Of a stretch of 27,853 nt of DNA, positions 1 through 7,309 are shown in pieces. Position 1 is the first letter of the stretch. Each line of letters starts with the position of its first letter. The notes under the pieces were generated by a model. The model saw only the letters and a program-made list of their open reading frames with translations, was not told the origin of the DNA and searched no databases. The position numbers and the translations under genes are program-made. Source of the stretch: Caldilineaceae bacterium (GTDB lineage Bacteria; Chloroflexota; Anaerolineae; Caldilineales; Caldilineaceae); assembly GCA_026645575.1 (NCBI GenBank), contig JAPKMW010000128.1:1-27853 (forward strand), in the 5' to 3' direction.

Positions 1-133
1 TTTAGACATAAAATTGCATTTTTACTCATGTGAACACAGAATTCTATTTCTAATTACTTTCTGGGTTTTACTTAGGCTCCCGCTGTTTTTGAAAGTACAG
101 ATAGGTGTGCAAATTATGCGTTTGTTGTGATAA

Positions 134-197
134 TCGTAGGTGTGGTTTATACCCGCACTGGCTCCGGGAAAGCCGTGTGTACAAACCGCACCTACGA
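134..197. repeat. Imperfect inverted repeat (hairpin) just 3' of the exported-protein gene
   Basis: Arms 134-148 and 183-197 are reverse complements with one mismatch (TCGTAGGTGTGGTTT against AAACCGCACCTACGA). The inner sequence is itself partly self-complementary. The hairpin ends 2 bp from the stop codon of the minus-strand gene at 200, so it lies where a transcript end would be expected. No T-tract follows in the minus direction, so it is not a standard intrinsic terminator. It could be a small MITE/REP-type palindrome that stabilises or ends the message. Confidence 0.6.
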
Positions 198-199
198 CA

Positions 200-1333
200 C
201 TATGGCAGATAGTAGCTATCCAAGAGCTGCGCCCCCTCGATTCGGAGCGTATAGCTAATGGGTTGCGTTGCCTGCGCGTGATAGATGATCACTGTGTAGG
301 GCGCCGTATCGACGGCCTGAAAACCGGCGACCCGTTCGTTGCTTGTGCTGCGAAAGACCGCTTTGCCGGTTGTGAGCGCCAGCGTACCCGGCTCGGCGCC
401 CATCAGGTATTGACGAAAGCCGGTCTCATCAAAGACCCAGAAATTCAGACCGGTTGTGTCAGCCGGTGGCGCCGTTGGTACATCAGTCAGCGCCAGGCGC
501 AAGAGTAATTGCTCATTCGCCTTGTATGGTTTGAGCCGTACGAGTTGTTGCACGTTCGGTGTAGTCAGCATTCCCTGGATGGTCAGTTCACGTTTGTTAC
601 GCCCCAAGCTGGTGCGCGCCTGTGGTCGTAAGGGTGGCAGTGGCGAACTGGTGGGTGTCAGGCGCGGCGTTGTGGTTGCCGACAACGGAATTGTACCGGT
701 AGTTACTGCCGTCGGGGTGATCGTGACCAGCGGCGTTGGCGTCATCACCGGCGCTGCTGTGCTAACGGGTGCCAGCGCTGCTTGTTGTGATGGGTCAAGA
801 ACGGTGACTTGATTGGCGCTATCGGTCACAAAGCCATTGGTGACGCGTAGGGTGAAGCTGGCCGGTTGCGTTGACTCATTCAGCACCACAAGCGTATAGG
901 ACGCCCAACCGGTGACCCGGAAGCCGGCGCCAAGAACATTATCAGGGGTGGAAAGGGCAAAGTTAGCACTGCCCGCCGCCAAGGCCAGTGCGCTAAACGA
1001 GTTGTTCTCCTCACTCAACCGCCGCAACTGTTGCTCGTCAAAAATAAAGAAATTTAGTCCGTTGTTAGCGGGGAAGAGGCGATCCCATTCGGCCAGTACG
1101 GTAATCTGGGCGTCGGCAAATTCTGGTTCTAAGCCCAGCCAGATTTGGGCATAGGCGCCGCCGGGTAAAAAGCCCTGTACGGTGTGCGCGCGAATCTGCG
1201 CGGCGGGCGCGGCGCTGCTGCTTTTCTGGTTTAAGATTAGCAAAGTTGATAGTAGAAAAAGCGGGAGAGCAAACAGCACGATGATCCGCCTGGCTGCTAT
1301 TGGTGGAGGCATCGGTCTATGGATGTGGGCCAT
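200..1333 (-). CDS. Exported or membrane-anchored protein with two copies of a beta-rich domain and a Thr/Pro linker
   Basis: No family is recognised. From the chosen Met the protein opens with a basic stretch and a hydrophobic segment (IIVLFALPLFLLSTLLIL) typical of a signal peptide or N-terminal anchor. It then has two related domains of about 120 residues. Each contains a matching motif (GLNFFIFDEQQLRRL in the first, GLNFWVFDETGFRQYL in the second) and each ends in a YTLRV/YTLRI-like strand. A Thr/Pro-rich spacer with TPTP/TPTSSP repeats separates them, as in many exported Chloroflexota proteins. The frame is open back to an ATG at 1375, but the predicted promoter would leave that start only about 10 nt of leader. 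The Met at 1333, behind GAGAGGA and GGGAA and directly before the signal segment, therefore looks better. The role is probably an extracytoplasmic binding or structural one. It is transcribed alone. Confidence 0.7.
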   Translation of the reverse strand: MAHIHRPMPPPIAARRIIVLFALPLFLLSTLLILNQKSSSAAPAAQIRAHTVQGFLPGGAYAQIWLGLEPEFADAQITVLAEWDRLFPANNGLNFFIFDEQQLRRLSEENNSFSALALAAGSANFALSTPDNVLGAGFRVTGWASYTLVVLNESTQPASFTLRVTNGFVTDSANQVTVLDPSQQAALAPVSTAAPVMTPTPLVTITPTAVTTGTIPLSATTTPRLTPTSSPLPPLRPQARTSLGRNKRELTIQGMLTTPNVQQLVRLKPYKANEQLLLRLALTDVPTAPPADTTGLNFWVFDETGFRQYLMGAEPGTLALTTGKAVFRSTSNERVAGFQAVDTAPYTVIIYHAQATQPISYTLRIEGAQLLDSYYLP

Positions 1334-1391
1334 GAATTTCCCATTTCCTCTCGGTTTAGAGGTCGCAATATTCATTAAGGTAAAGAAAGTT

Positions 1392-1420
1392 ATTATAGAT
1401 AGACCTTATTGGAAAGTCAA
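1392..1420 (-). promoter_or_regulatory. Sigma70-type promoter for the exported-protein gene
   Basis: On the minus strand, TTGACT (1420-1415) is followed by exactly 17 nt and then a consensus TATAAT (1397-1392). Transcription would start near 1385, about 50 nt before the preferred start codon at 1333. The match is seen directly; activity is inferred, since sigma factors of this lineage may differ. Confidence 0.65.
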
Positions 1421-1687
1421 ACAACGTTCAGCTTTGTAGAATCACAAAAGAAAGGATTAGCGTATGAAATTTAAGGAGTAGATCAATCGTTTATAGAGCG
1501 TAAAGAAATCATCTTTTTGACGGCGGCTTGCGTAGGTTAGTTGTTGTGGATCAAGCCTTCCTTCCCGTCAATAGCTTGACGCATTGACAAAATACCAGTA
1601 AAATGCAGGTGTATGTATACTAACGCGCCCCCGTGCCTTGCAGCAAGTAACACTTTTTAGATGCGTAGTGTTATTAGACGCATAGTG
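1421..1687. other. Intergenic stretch without recognised gene
   Basis: This divergent spacer lies between the exported-protein promoter and the palindrome starting at 1688. Neither strand has a convincing reading frame with a ribosome site. The last bases (about 1661-1687) contain two copies of GCGTAGTG/GCATAGTG, which recur at 1801 beyond the palindrome and probably belong to that element. Confidence 0.5.
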
Positions 1688-1800
1688 GTAACTCCTCACC
1701 CCTCCCTAACCCTCTCCTGAGAAGGGAGGGAACAGATGTCAGCTCGACAGTTCCTCCCCTTACCGGGGGGGAGGTTAGGAGGGGGTGGCTGAGTAGTTAC
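1688..1800. repeat. MITE-like palindrome with CCTCCCTAACCC-type arms
   Basis: The left arm (about 1688-1718, starting GTAACTCCTCACCCCTCCCT) is the imperfect reverse complement of the right arm (about 1769-1800, ending GGTGGCTGAGTAGTTAC). Short motifs GCGTAGTGTTA/GCATAGTG flank the left end, and ACGCATAGTGTTAG follows the right end. The polypurine/polypyrimidine arms resemble a dispersed intergenic palindrome type that I recall from Chloroflexota and cyanobacteria. No coding capacity is seen. It lies between the divergent genes at 1333 and 1915. Confidence 0.6.
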
Positions 1801-1823
1801 GCATAGTGTTAGAAGAGGAGTGG

Positions 1824-1853
1824 GTTACATGCTGTGCTGCCCGCGAGTATAAC
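1824..1853 (+). promoter_or_regulatory. Possible promoter for the D-Ala-D-Ala carboxypeptidase gene
   Basis: GTTACA (1824-1829), an 18-nt spacer and TATAAC (1848-1853) give a moderate sigma70-like match about 60 nt before the start codon at 1915. It begins 24 bp beyond the palindrome. No other candidate in the spacer is better. Confidence 0.3.
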
Positions 1854-1914
1854 AAAGACCAAAGCTGTTTTCATCTTGGCAACAGCCCAATTTCCAACCT
1901 GACCAAGCGATACC

Positions 1915-3063
1915 ATGTCGAGCCTGCTCTTTCTAAACCGACCAGTGCGCATTCACTCCCTGCTCTGTTTATGCTTTGGTCTACTGGCGTTGCCCTTTCT
2001 CACCGGTTTTGGGCCGCCCCAGTTGGTGGATCGTATCTATGTTCCCACCCAGCGGGTTAAGGTTGGTGATCTTCAACCGTTGGCGGCGGCGCGTCAATTA
2101 CCGGATCTTTCGGCGGAAGCCTATCTCCTCTATGATCTCGACGCCAACCAGTTGCTGCTCACCCATAATATTCATACGGCCTTGCCGCCGGCCAGCTTAA
2201 CCAAGCTTATGACCGCCTTGCTCGTCTTAGAGCAGGCTGATCTCACCGCCGACGTGACCATTGAGCGGAGCGACCTGGTTGGGGGCGCGACCATGGCCCT
2301 GCGCGCCGGCGAAACGCTTACGGTGGAACAGTTGCTTTGGGGGATGTTGATTCCCAGTGGCAACGATGCGGCGACAGCCTTGGCGCGTCACGTTGCCGGT
2401 TCGTCGAAAGCGTTTGTGGAGTTGATGAACCAACGGGCGCAAGCCTTAGGCTTGGCCGCCAGCCATTTTGTCAACCCCCACGGTCTGGATGTTGCCGGCC
2501 ATACGAGTAGCGCCGCCGATCTGCTCCTCCTGACCCAATTGCTCTGGCGCTATCCGCTCTTCCGCCAGATTGTTGCCGTTGCCACGACTGAGATCGCCGG
2601 CCACCCATTGCTCACCACCAACGAATTGCTTGGTCAGGACAATCGCGTCAACGGCATCAAAACCGGCACAACCGATCAGGCCGGGCAATGTCTGGTCGCC
2701 GGCTTACAACAGAATGGCCGTCAAGTTTTCATCGTTGTCCTCAACAGTCGTGACCGCTATGCCGATACGCAGGCGCTCTACAGCTACTACACCGCCAATT
2801 ATGTCTGGTTTGACGGCCAACAGGCGGAGCTAACCGCCCTCAATCGCCTTTATGGTGACGACGGCAAAACTTGGTATCTGCGACCCCAGGGCAAGCCAAC
2901 CGCCTGGCTTCTGCGTCGTGAAGATCTAGTCCGTTTGCGCAGTTTTCATCGCCTTCATTTACCCAATTCAGAGCAACCCTGGCAGCCCGGTATGCCGGTG
3001 GGTATGCTAGAATGGTGGCTGGATGATCAACTTGTCGGCTCACAACCGTTGCGCTTCTGGTAG
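1915..3063 (+). CDS. D-alanyl-D-alanine carboxypeptidase (serine peptidase family S11, DacF/PBP5-like)
   Basis: This enzyme trims the terminal D-Ala from peptidoglycan pentapeptides outside the cytoplasmic membrane. All three penicillin-binding-fold motifs are visible: SxxK as SLTK (Ser94 nucleophile, Lys97), SGN at 148-150, and KTG at 249-251. The N-terminus has a hydrophobic segment (about residues 14-32, SLLCLCFGLLALPFL) that serves as a signal peptide, which supports the ATG at 1915 although the Shine-Dalgarno is poor. At 382 aa the length is normal for the family. The roughly 100-residue C-terminal part lacks an obvious PBP5-type amphipathic anchor. It stands alone between two palindromic spacers. 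Family assignment is firm; the exact DacA/DacF type is not. Confidence 0.93.
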   Translation: MSSLLFLNRPVRIHSLLCLCFGLLALPFLTGFGPPQLVDRIYVPTQRVKVGDLQPLAAARQLPDLSAEAYLLYDLDANQLLLTHNIHTALPPASLTKLMTALLVLEQADLTADVTIERSDLVGGATMALRAGETLTVEQLLWGMLIPSGNDAATALARHVAGSSKAFVELMNQRAQALGLAASHFVNPHGLDVAGHTSSAADLLLLTQLLWRYPLFRQIVAVATTEIAGHPLLTTNELLGQDNRVNGIKTGTTDQAGQCLVAGLQQNGRQVFIVVLNSRDRYADTQALYSYYTANYVWFDGQQAELTALNRLYGDDGKTWYLRPQGKPTAWLLRREDLVRLRSFHRLHLPNSEQPWQPGMPVGMLEWWLDDQLVGSQPLRFW

Positions 3064-3078
3064 CAATGCACAAATCAT

Positions 3079-3227
3079 ACTCAGTACACTGTTCATTAAG
3101 TCTTTTGGGATTTTGGCGTCGGGCACGAAGGGTGGCAAACCAATTGGTCATACCGAAACCCATTGGTCGTGCCACCCTTCATGCCCCTACGAGAATACCG
3201 AAAAACTTAGTGAACAATGTACTCAGT
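3079..3227. repeat. 149-bp MITE-like inverted repeat
   Basis: The ends pair: ACTCAGTACACTGTTCATTA at 3079 onward matches the reverse complement of 3205-3227 (ACTTAGTGAACAATGTACTC...) with few mismatches. The pairing continues inward, with GGGCACGAAGGGTGGCA on the left and TGCCACCCTTCATGCCC on the right. The loop also holds a small CCAATTGG/CCATTGG palindrome. It has no coding capacity. It begins 16 bp after the carboxypeptidase stop codon and could act as a transcript-end hairpin, but its size and layered symmetry suit a non-autonomous mobile palindrome better. Confidence 0.7.
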
Positions 3228-3250
3228 AGTCCGCACGCCTAAGTGCAGAG

Positions 3251-3291
3251 TCCAGAGTCAGGCTCAACAGCGTTGCGCTCTACTGATACTA
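3251..3291 (-). repeat. Copy of a dispersed CAGTAGANCGCAACGC...CCTGACTCTGG repeat
   Basis: Read on the minus strand this stretch holds ATCAGTAGAGCGCAACGC followed by CCTGACTCTGG. The same two blocks, in the same order, occur on the plus strand at 23428-23474 (CAGTAGACCGCAACGC, then CCTGACTCTGG). A partial copy of the first block is at 27114. It lies in the spacer before rluB. Confidence 0.5.
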
Positions 3292-3405
3292 GCAAAGTGC
3301 TGGCTTTTGACGGATAATGGGTAGTAATGATGGGGGATGGTTGTTGGGTTGTCGGCAGGTGCTGTACCCGCTGGTAATGTAACAACCGTATAAAAAGGAA
3401 AATTT

Positions 3406-4347
3406 ATGCGTGAAGAACGATTACAAAAAATCTTAGCCGCTGCCGGCGTTGCCAGCCGCCGGGCCTGTGAAGAGTTGATTGCAGCCGGGCGAGTGAAGGT
3501 CAATGGAGTGACAGTGACGGAGTTGGGGACAAAGGTTGATCCAACCAACGTGCAAATTCAGGTCGATGGCAAGCCGGTGCATCTGCCCGAACGGCACCAA
3601 TACATCAAGATGCACAAGCCGCGCGGCGTCATCAGTGACATCGGCGGTGATCCGGGGGAACGGGAAACGGTGGCTGATCTATTGCCGGAAGGCAGCCGCC
3701 GCCTCTTTCCTGTGGGGCGGCTCGATGTGCATAGCGAAGGGCTGATTCTCCTGACCGATGATGGCGAACTAGCCCACAAGTTGACCCACCCCCGCTTTCA
3801 ACATACCAAAACCTACTATGTGTTGGTGGGTGAACGGCCGACCGACCTGGCGCTCAACCAACTGCGCCGCGGCGTTGACTTGCCCGAAGGACGCACGGCG
3901 CCGGCGCAAGTACGGGTGATGGATGCCCTGCCCGCCGCGTTAAATCTGAGCAAAGGGCCAACCGAAGGGGTCTGGCTGGAGATCATCTTGCGCGAAGGTA
4001 AAAAGCGCCAGATTCGCCATATGACCGCTGCCGTCGGCTATCCGACGCTGCGCCTGCTGCGCTGGGCGATTGGCCCGTTGACGTTGGGTGATCTAAAGTT
4101 GCGCGAGGCCAAACCGCTGACTGGTCGTGAAGTGGCTGCATTGCGCACATTAGTCGGCTTCGCTAATTCGCTCCCGGGCCAGCAACGGCCATCCCCCCAG
4201 CGCTCCTGGGATAGTGCGCCCCGCCCGGCACGATCGGGCGCGCCTGATGGTTCGCGGCGCAGATCCAACCAACCAACTGGCCGACCTACGGGGCGACCCA
4301 CCTCAAAACCAGGGAATCGCCCCCGCGGTAGACCCCAAGATCGCTAA
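3406..4347 (+). CDS. rluB: 23S rRNA pseudouridine synthase, RluB/RsuA family
   Basis: This enzyme converts a specific rRNA uridine to pseudouridine in the cytoplasm; in RluB the target is near position 2605 of 23S rRNA. An S4 RNA-binding domain occupies residues 1-60 (RLQKILAAAGVASRRACEELIAAGRVKVNG). The catalytic motif is GRLDVHSEGLILLTDDGELA, with the nucleophile Asp107. The family motif KKRQIRHM is also present. The ATG at 3406 follows AAGGAAAA. The last 60 or so residues form a disordered Arg/Pro/Gly-rich tail containing GRPTGRPT, as in many RluB proteins, probably an RNA-binding extension. It is first in a plus-strand run and is followed 44 nt later by cmk. RsuA specificity cannot be excluded, but the tail favours RluB. 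Confidence 0.9.
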   Translation: MREERLQKILAAAGVASRRACEELIAAGRVKVNGVTVTELGTKVDPTNVQIQVDGKPVHLPERHQYIKMHKPRGVISDIGGDPGERETVADLLPEGSRRLFPVGRLDVHSEGLILLTDDGELAHKLTHPRFQHTKTYYVLVGERPTDLALNQLRRGVDLPEGRTAPAQVRVMDALPAALNLSKGPTEGVWLEIILREGKKRQIRHMTAAVGYPTLRLLRWAIGPLTLGDLKLREAKPLTGREVAALRTLVGFANSLPGQQRPSPQRSWDSAPRPARSGAPDGSRRRSNQPTGRPTGRPTSKPGNRPRGRPQDR

Positions 4348-4391
4348 AAATTAGTAAAATTTCGAGTCCTATCCCAAACCATAAAAAGACC

Positions 4392-5192
4392 ATGCACGAA
4401 TTATCAACTTATTCTGCGGATGAAATCGCTGAGGGAATGGCAGCGCTGCGTGCGTTACAGCCTGCCATTATTGCGATTGATGGCCCTGCCGCCGCCGGTA
4501 AAAGCACGATTGGTTATCAGTTGGCGCAACAACTCAATTTTCTTTACTTTGATACGGGGATCATGTATCGCGCCGTCACCTACGCCGCCTTAGAACGGGG
4601 GCTGGATCTACATGCCGCTGCTGTGATCGGCGCCCTGGCCCAGGCCATTCAGATCGACATCACCCCGACGCCCCCCGAACAGGCGCATGAACGACTGGTC
4701 AATGTCCTGATTGATCAGGTGGATGTTAGCGGCCGGCTTCGCACCGGTGAGGTGGATCGCAATGTCTCGGTTGTTAGCGCCTACCCGGCCGTGCGCGAAG
4801 CGTTGAGCCGGCAACAGCGACGCATTGCTCATTACTATGGCAGCGGCGCCGCCGAACGCCCCGGCATTGTTATGGTCGGGCGCGATATCGGTACTGTCAT
4901 CCTGCCTGATGCGCCGCTCAAGATTTATATGGAAGCGACCATTGCCGAACGCGCTCGCCGCCGCTACTGTGAATTGCGCCGCAAGGGGCGCAAGGTCTCC
5001 GTCGCCCAAATCCTGGATGAATTGCAACAACGGGACAAGCTAGACAGCGAACGGGCGCATTCACCGTTGCGTCCTGCCGCAGATGCTGTTATCATTGATA
5101 CGTCCGATCTTGCGACGGAAGAAGTGATACAAAAGATTTTACTAATCGCCCATAATCGAATGCAAGCCACAACAGAAGATCAGAAACCATGA
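4392..5192 (+). CDS. cmk: Cytidylate kinase
   Basis: This cytoplasmic enzyme phosphorylates CMP and dCMP with ATP in pyrimidine nucleotide recycling. The P-loop GPAAAGKST is at residues 31-39. It is followed by the cmk signature FDTGIMYRAVTYAAL, the NMP-binding region, and VGRDIGTVILPDA, then a lid region rich in Arg (ERARRRY). At 266 aa it is a little longer than typical bacterial Cmk because of about 20 extra N-terminal residues before the P-loop strand. The start has only a weak AAAAG ribosome site. Its stop codon overlaps the next start by 4 bp, so translation is probably coupled to the E1 alpha gene. The rluB-cmk order suggests transcription from upstream. Confidence 0.93.
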   Translation: MHELSTYSADEIAEGMAALRALQPAIIAIDGPAAAGKSTIGYQLAQQLNFLYFDTGIMYRAVTYAALERGLDLHAAAVIGALAQAIQIDITPTPPEQAHERLVNVLIDQVDVSGRLRTGEVDRNVSVVSAYPAVREALSRQQRRIAHYYGSGAAERPGIVMVGRDIGTVILPDAPLKIYMEATIAERARRRYCELRRKGRKVSVAQILDELQQRDKLDSERAHSPLRPAADAVIIDTSDLATEEVIQKILLIAHNRMQATTEDQKP

Positions 5193-6163
5193 CAGAGACT
5201 TGTTTGACGCGCGACCAGAAGCTGGATCTCTATTACTGGATGCGACTCACGCGTACGCTCGACGAAATGGCGGTCGCCCTCTGGAAACAGGGGCGAGGCG
5301 TGGGCGGGATGTTTAGCCAACGGGGCCATGAGGCCATCAGCGTCGGCACCGGCTATGCCTTAGGGCCGGATGATGTGGTGGCGCCCATGCACCGCGACCA
5401 CGGCTGCTACATGTTGCGCGGCATGACGCCCCGGCGCATTATGGGTAATCTCCTGGGCCGCGCCACCGGCGTCAGTCGCGGGCGGGATGCCAACATGCAC
5501 GGCGTCGGCGACCTGAACCTCAACCTGATTGGTTTCATCAGCCATCTGCCCCAGTCGTTGCCTGTCGCCTTGGGCGCCGCCGTCAGCTTTCTCTATCGCA
5601 ACGAGCCGCGGGTTGCCATGACCTACATCGGCGACGGATCAACCAGCGAAGGCTTGTTTCATGAAACGCTTAACCTGGCGGCGATCCTTCATGCCCCCTA
5701 CATACTGATTGTTGAAAACAATCAGTATGCCTACTCGACGCCGTTGTCGCAACAGATGAAGATCGAACACCTTGCTGACCGCGCTGCCGCCTATGGCATC
5801 CCCGGCGTGATTGTCGATGGCAACGATGTGGAAGCCGTCTACGCCATCACCAAAGAGTATATCGAACGGGCGCGCAACGGTGGTGGCCCGGCGCTAATCG
5901 AAGCCAAGACCATGCGCATGATGGGTCATGCCATTCATGACGGCGCTGAATATGTGCCGCGCGAACTGCTGGCCGAATGGGAAAAGCGTGACCCCGTCGT
6001 TACCTATGAAACGCGCCTTATGGCTGATGGTGTGGCCGATGAGGTCGAGATCGACGAGATCAAGCAGCGCTGCACCGTCGAAATCACCGACGCCATCCAG
6101 CACGCCGAAAGCAGTCCATTCCCTGATCCCGCCACCGTGACCGAAGGAGTCTACGCGCCATGA
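5189..6163 (+). CDS. Thiamine-diphosphate-dependent 2-oxoacid dehydrogenase E1 component, alpha subunit (PdhA/AcoA-like)
   Basis: The alpha subunit binds thiamine diphosphate for decarboxylation of pyruvate or a related 2-oxoacid (or acetoin cleavage) in the cytoplasmic dehydrogenase complex. The TPP/Mg motif runs from GDG at 148-150 to NN at 177-178 (GDGSTSEGLFHETLNLAAIL...VENNQYA). The RGRDANMH segment (98-104 region) corresponds to the GGRD/GGSMH phosphorylation-loop region. The 324-aa length is normal. ATGA overlaps join it to cmk upstream and the beta subunit downstream, so the three are very likely one operon. No E2 or E3 gene is present here, so the complex must be finished elsewhere. 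Whether the substrate is pyruvate, branched-chain 2-oxoacids or acetoin cannot be told from sequence alone. Confidence 0.9.
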   Translation: MTETCLTRDQKLDLYYWMRLTRTLDEMAVALWKQGRGVGGMFSQRGHEAISVGTGYALGPDDVVAPMHRDHGCYMLRGMTPRRIMGNLLGRATGVSRGRDANMHGVGDLNLNLIGFISHLPQSLPVALGAAVSFLYRNEPRVAMTYIGDGSTSEGLFHETLNLAAILHAPYILIVENNQYAYSTPLSQQMKIEHLADRAAAYGIPGVIVDGNDVEAVYAITKEYIERARNGGGPALIEAKTMRMMGHAIHDGAEYVPRELLAEWEKRDPVVTYETRLMADGVADEVEIDEIKQRCTVEITDAIQHAESSPFPDPATVTEGVYAP

Positions 6164-7224
6164 GTACCGGTTCTAATTTTGGTTTTGCTGAGGCCGAACA
6201 GCCACAAAATGATGCGCACCTGCTCGGCGAGGTGCGCAGTGACGAAAGCCGCCAGTTAACCTACATTGCCGCCATCAGCGAAGCCTTGCGCGAAGAGATG
6301 GAACGCGACCCCAATGTCCTGCTCATGGGCGAAGATATTGGCGGCAGCTTTGGCGGCGCGTTCAAAGTGACCAAGGGTTTTGAAGAGCAATTTGGCGCCC
6401 GGCGCGTGATGAACATGCCGATGGCCGAACTGGGCTTTGTCGGCATGGCGACCGGCATGGCCTTTATGGGGTTGCGCCCGGTGATCGAGATGCAATTTGC
6501 CGACTTTATCACCACCGCCTTTGACAGCATTGTTCAATACGCCGCCACCAACTTTTACCGCTGGCAGGGCGCCGTGCCGTGGGTTATCCGCGCCCCAAGC
6601 GATGGCGGGTTGCGTTCCGGCCCCTTCCACAGCCAGAACCCGGAAGCATGGTTTGCTCATGCGCCCGGCCTCAAAGTGGTGACGCCGGCCACCCCTGCCG
6701 ATGCCAAGGGCTTGATGATTGCTGCCATTCGTGATAACAACCCGGTAATCTACTTTGAAGCCAAGCCGCTCTACCGCTCGCTCAAAGGCTATGTGCCGCC
6801 GGGCGACTATGTGGTGCCCATTGGCAAAGCCCATCTGGCCCGCAGCGGCGACGACCTTTCGATCATCGCCTATGGCGCCCAAGTGCGTGAGGCGTTGACC
6901 GCGGCAGAGCGTCTGGCCGAAGCCGGTATTCAGGCCGATGTCTTAGACCTGCGCACGGTGAAACCGCTGGACACTGAAGCGATCCTTACCACGGCGCGTA
7001 AGACCGGCAAGGTGCTAGTCGTCCATTCGGCTAGTCAATTGTTGGGGGTAGGCGCTGAGGTGGCGTCGATCATTGCCGATCAAGCCTTTGAATGGCTTGA
7101 CGCACCAGTGCGCCGGTTGGGCGGCTTGGATGTCCCCATCCCCTTCAGCCCAACCTTGGAAGACGCCTATCGTCCCAGCGCGGAGAAGATTTATCAGATT
7201 GCCAAAGAGTTGGCAGAATTTTAG
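6160..7224 (+). CDS. 2-oxoacid dehydrogenase E1 component, beta subunit (PdhB/AcoB-like)
   Basis: This is the partner of the preceding alpha subunit. It supplies the conserved Glu that activates thiamine diphosphate (Glu90 in MAELGFVG). Visible family features are LLMGEDIGGSFGGAFKVT near residues 55-71, the HSQNPEAWFAHAPGLKVV segment, and a C-terminal transketolase domain with DLRTVKPLD and LEDAYRPS. At 354 aa it is about 25-30 residues longer than usual. The excess is a hydrophilic N-terminal leader before QLTYIAAISEALREEM, and no better internal Met with a ribosome site was seen. The start overlaps the alpha stop by 4 bp. A 27-bp inverted repeat begins 7 bp after the stop and probably closes the operon. 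Confidence 0.9.
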   Translation: MSTGSNFGFAEAEQPQNDAHLLGEVRSDESRQLTYIAAISEALREEMERDPNVLLMGEDIGGSFGGAFKVTKGFEEQFGARRVMNMPMAELGFVGMATGMAFMGLRPVIEMQFADFITTAFDSIVQYAATNFYRWQGAVPWVIRAPSDGGLRSGPFHSQNPEAWFAHAPGLKVVTPATPADAKGLMIAAIRDNNPVIYFEAKPLYRSLKGYVPPGDYVVPIGKAHLARSGDDLSIIAYGAQVREALTAAERLAEAGIQADVLDLRTVKPLDTEAILTTARKTGKVLVVHSASQLLGVGAEVASIIADQAFEWLDAPVRRLGGLDVPIPFSPTLEDAYRPSAEKIYQIAKELAEF

Positions 7225-7231
7225 AATGCAG

Positions 7232-7305
7232 GATATTGAATATTAGGTATTGGGTATTTTGTCGTGCCCAAAGGTTCTAATACCCAATATCCAATGCCCA
7301 ATATC
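7232..7305. repeat. Inverted repeat of the GGTATTGGGTATT / AATACCCAATATCC family
   Basis: Arms 7232-7258 and 7279-7305 (27 nt each) are near reverse complements, separated by 20 nt. The outermost bases pair as GATATT/AATATC. Related single arms occur at 27088-27108 and, inverted, at 27719-27739. It lies between the E1 beta stop and the Nudix start. It can form a transcript-end hairpin but has no T-tract. A dispersed palindromic repeat is the most likely identity. Confidence 0.7.
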
Positions 7306-7309
7306 ACCT

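Noticed and set aside
456..812. Plus-strand open frame over the exported-protein gene
   Set aside because: It lies antisense to a gene with promoter, signal peptide and duplicated domain, and has no ribosome site or family resemblance.
6256..6882. 208-codon minus-strand open frame inside the E1 beta gene
   Set aside because: It is antisense to a clear E1 beta gene; its His/Gly-rich composition is the usual shadow of a GC-rich coding frame.
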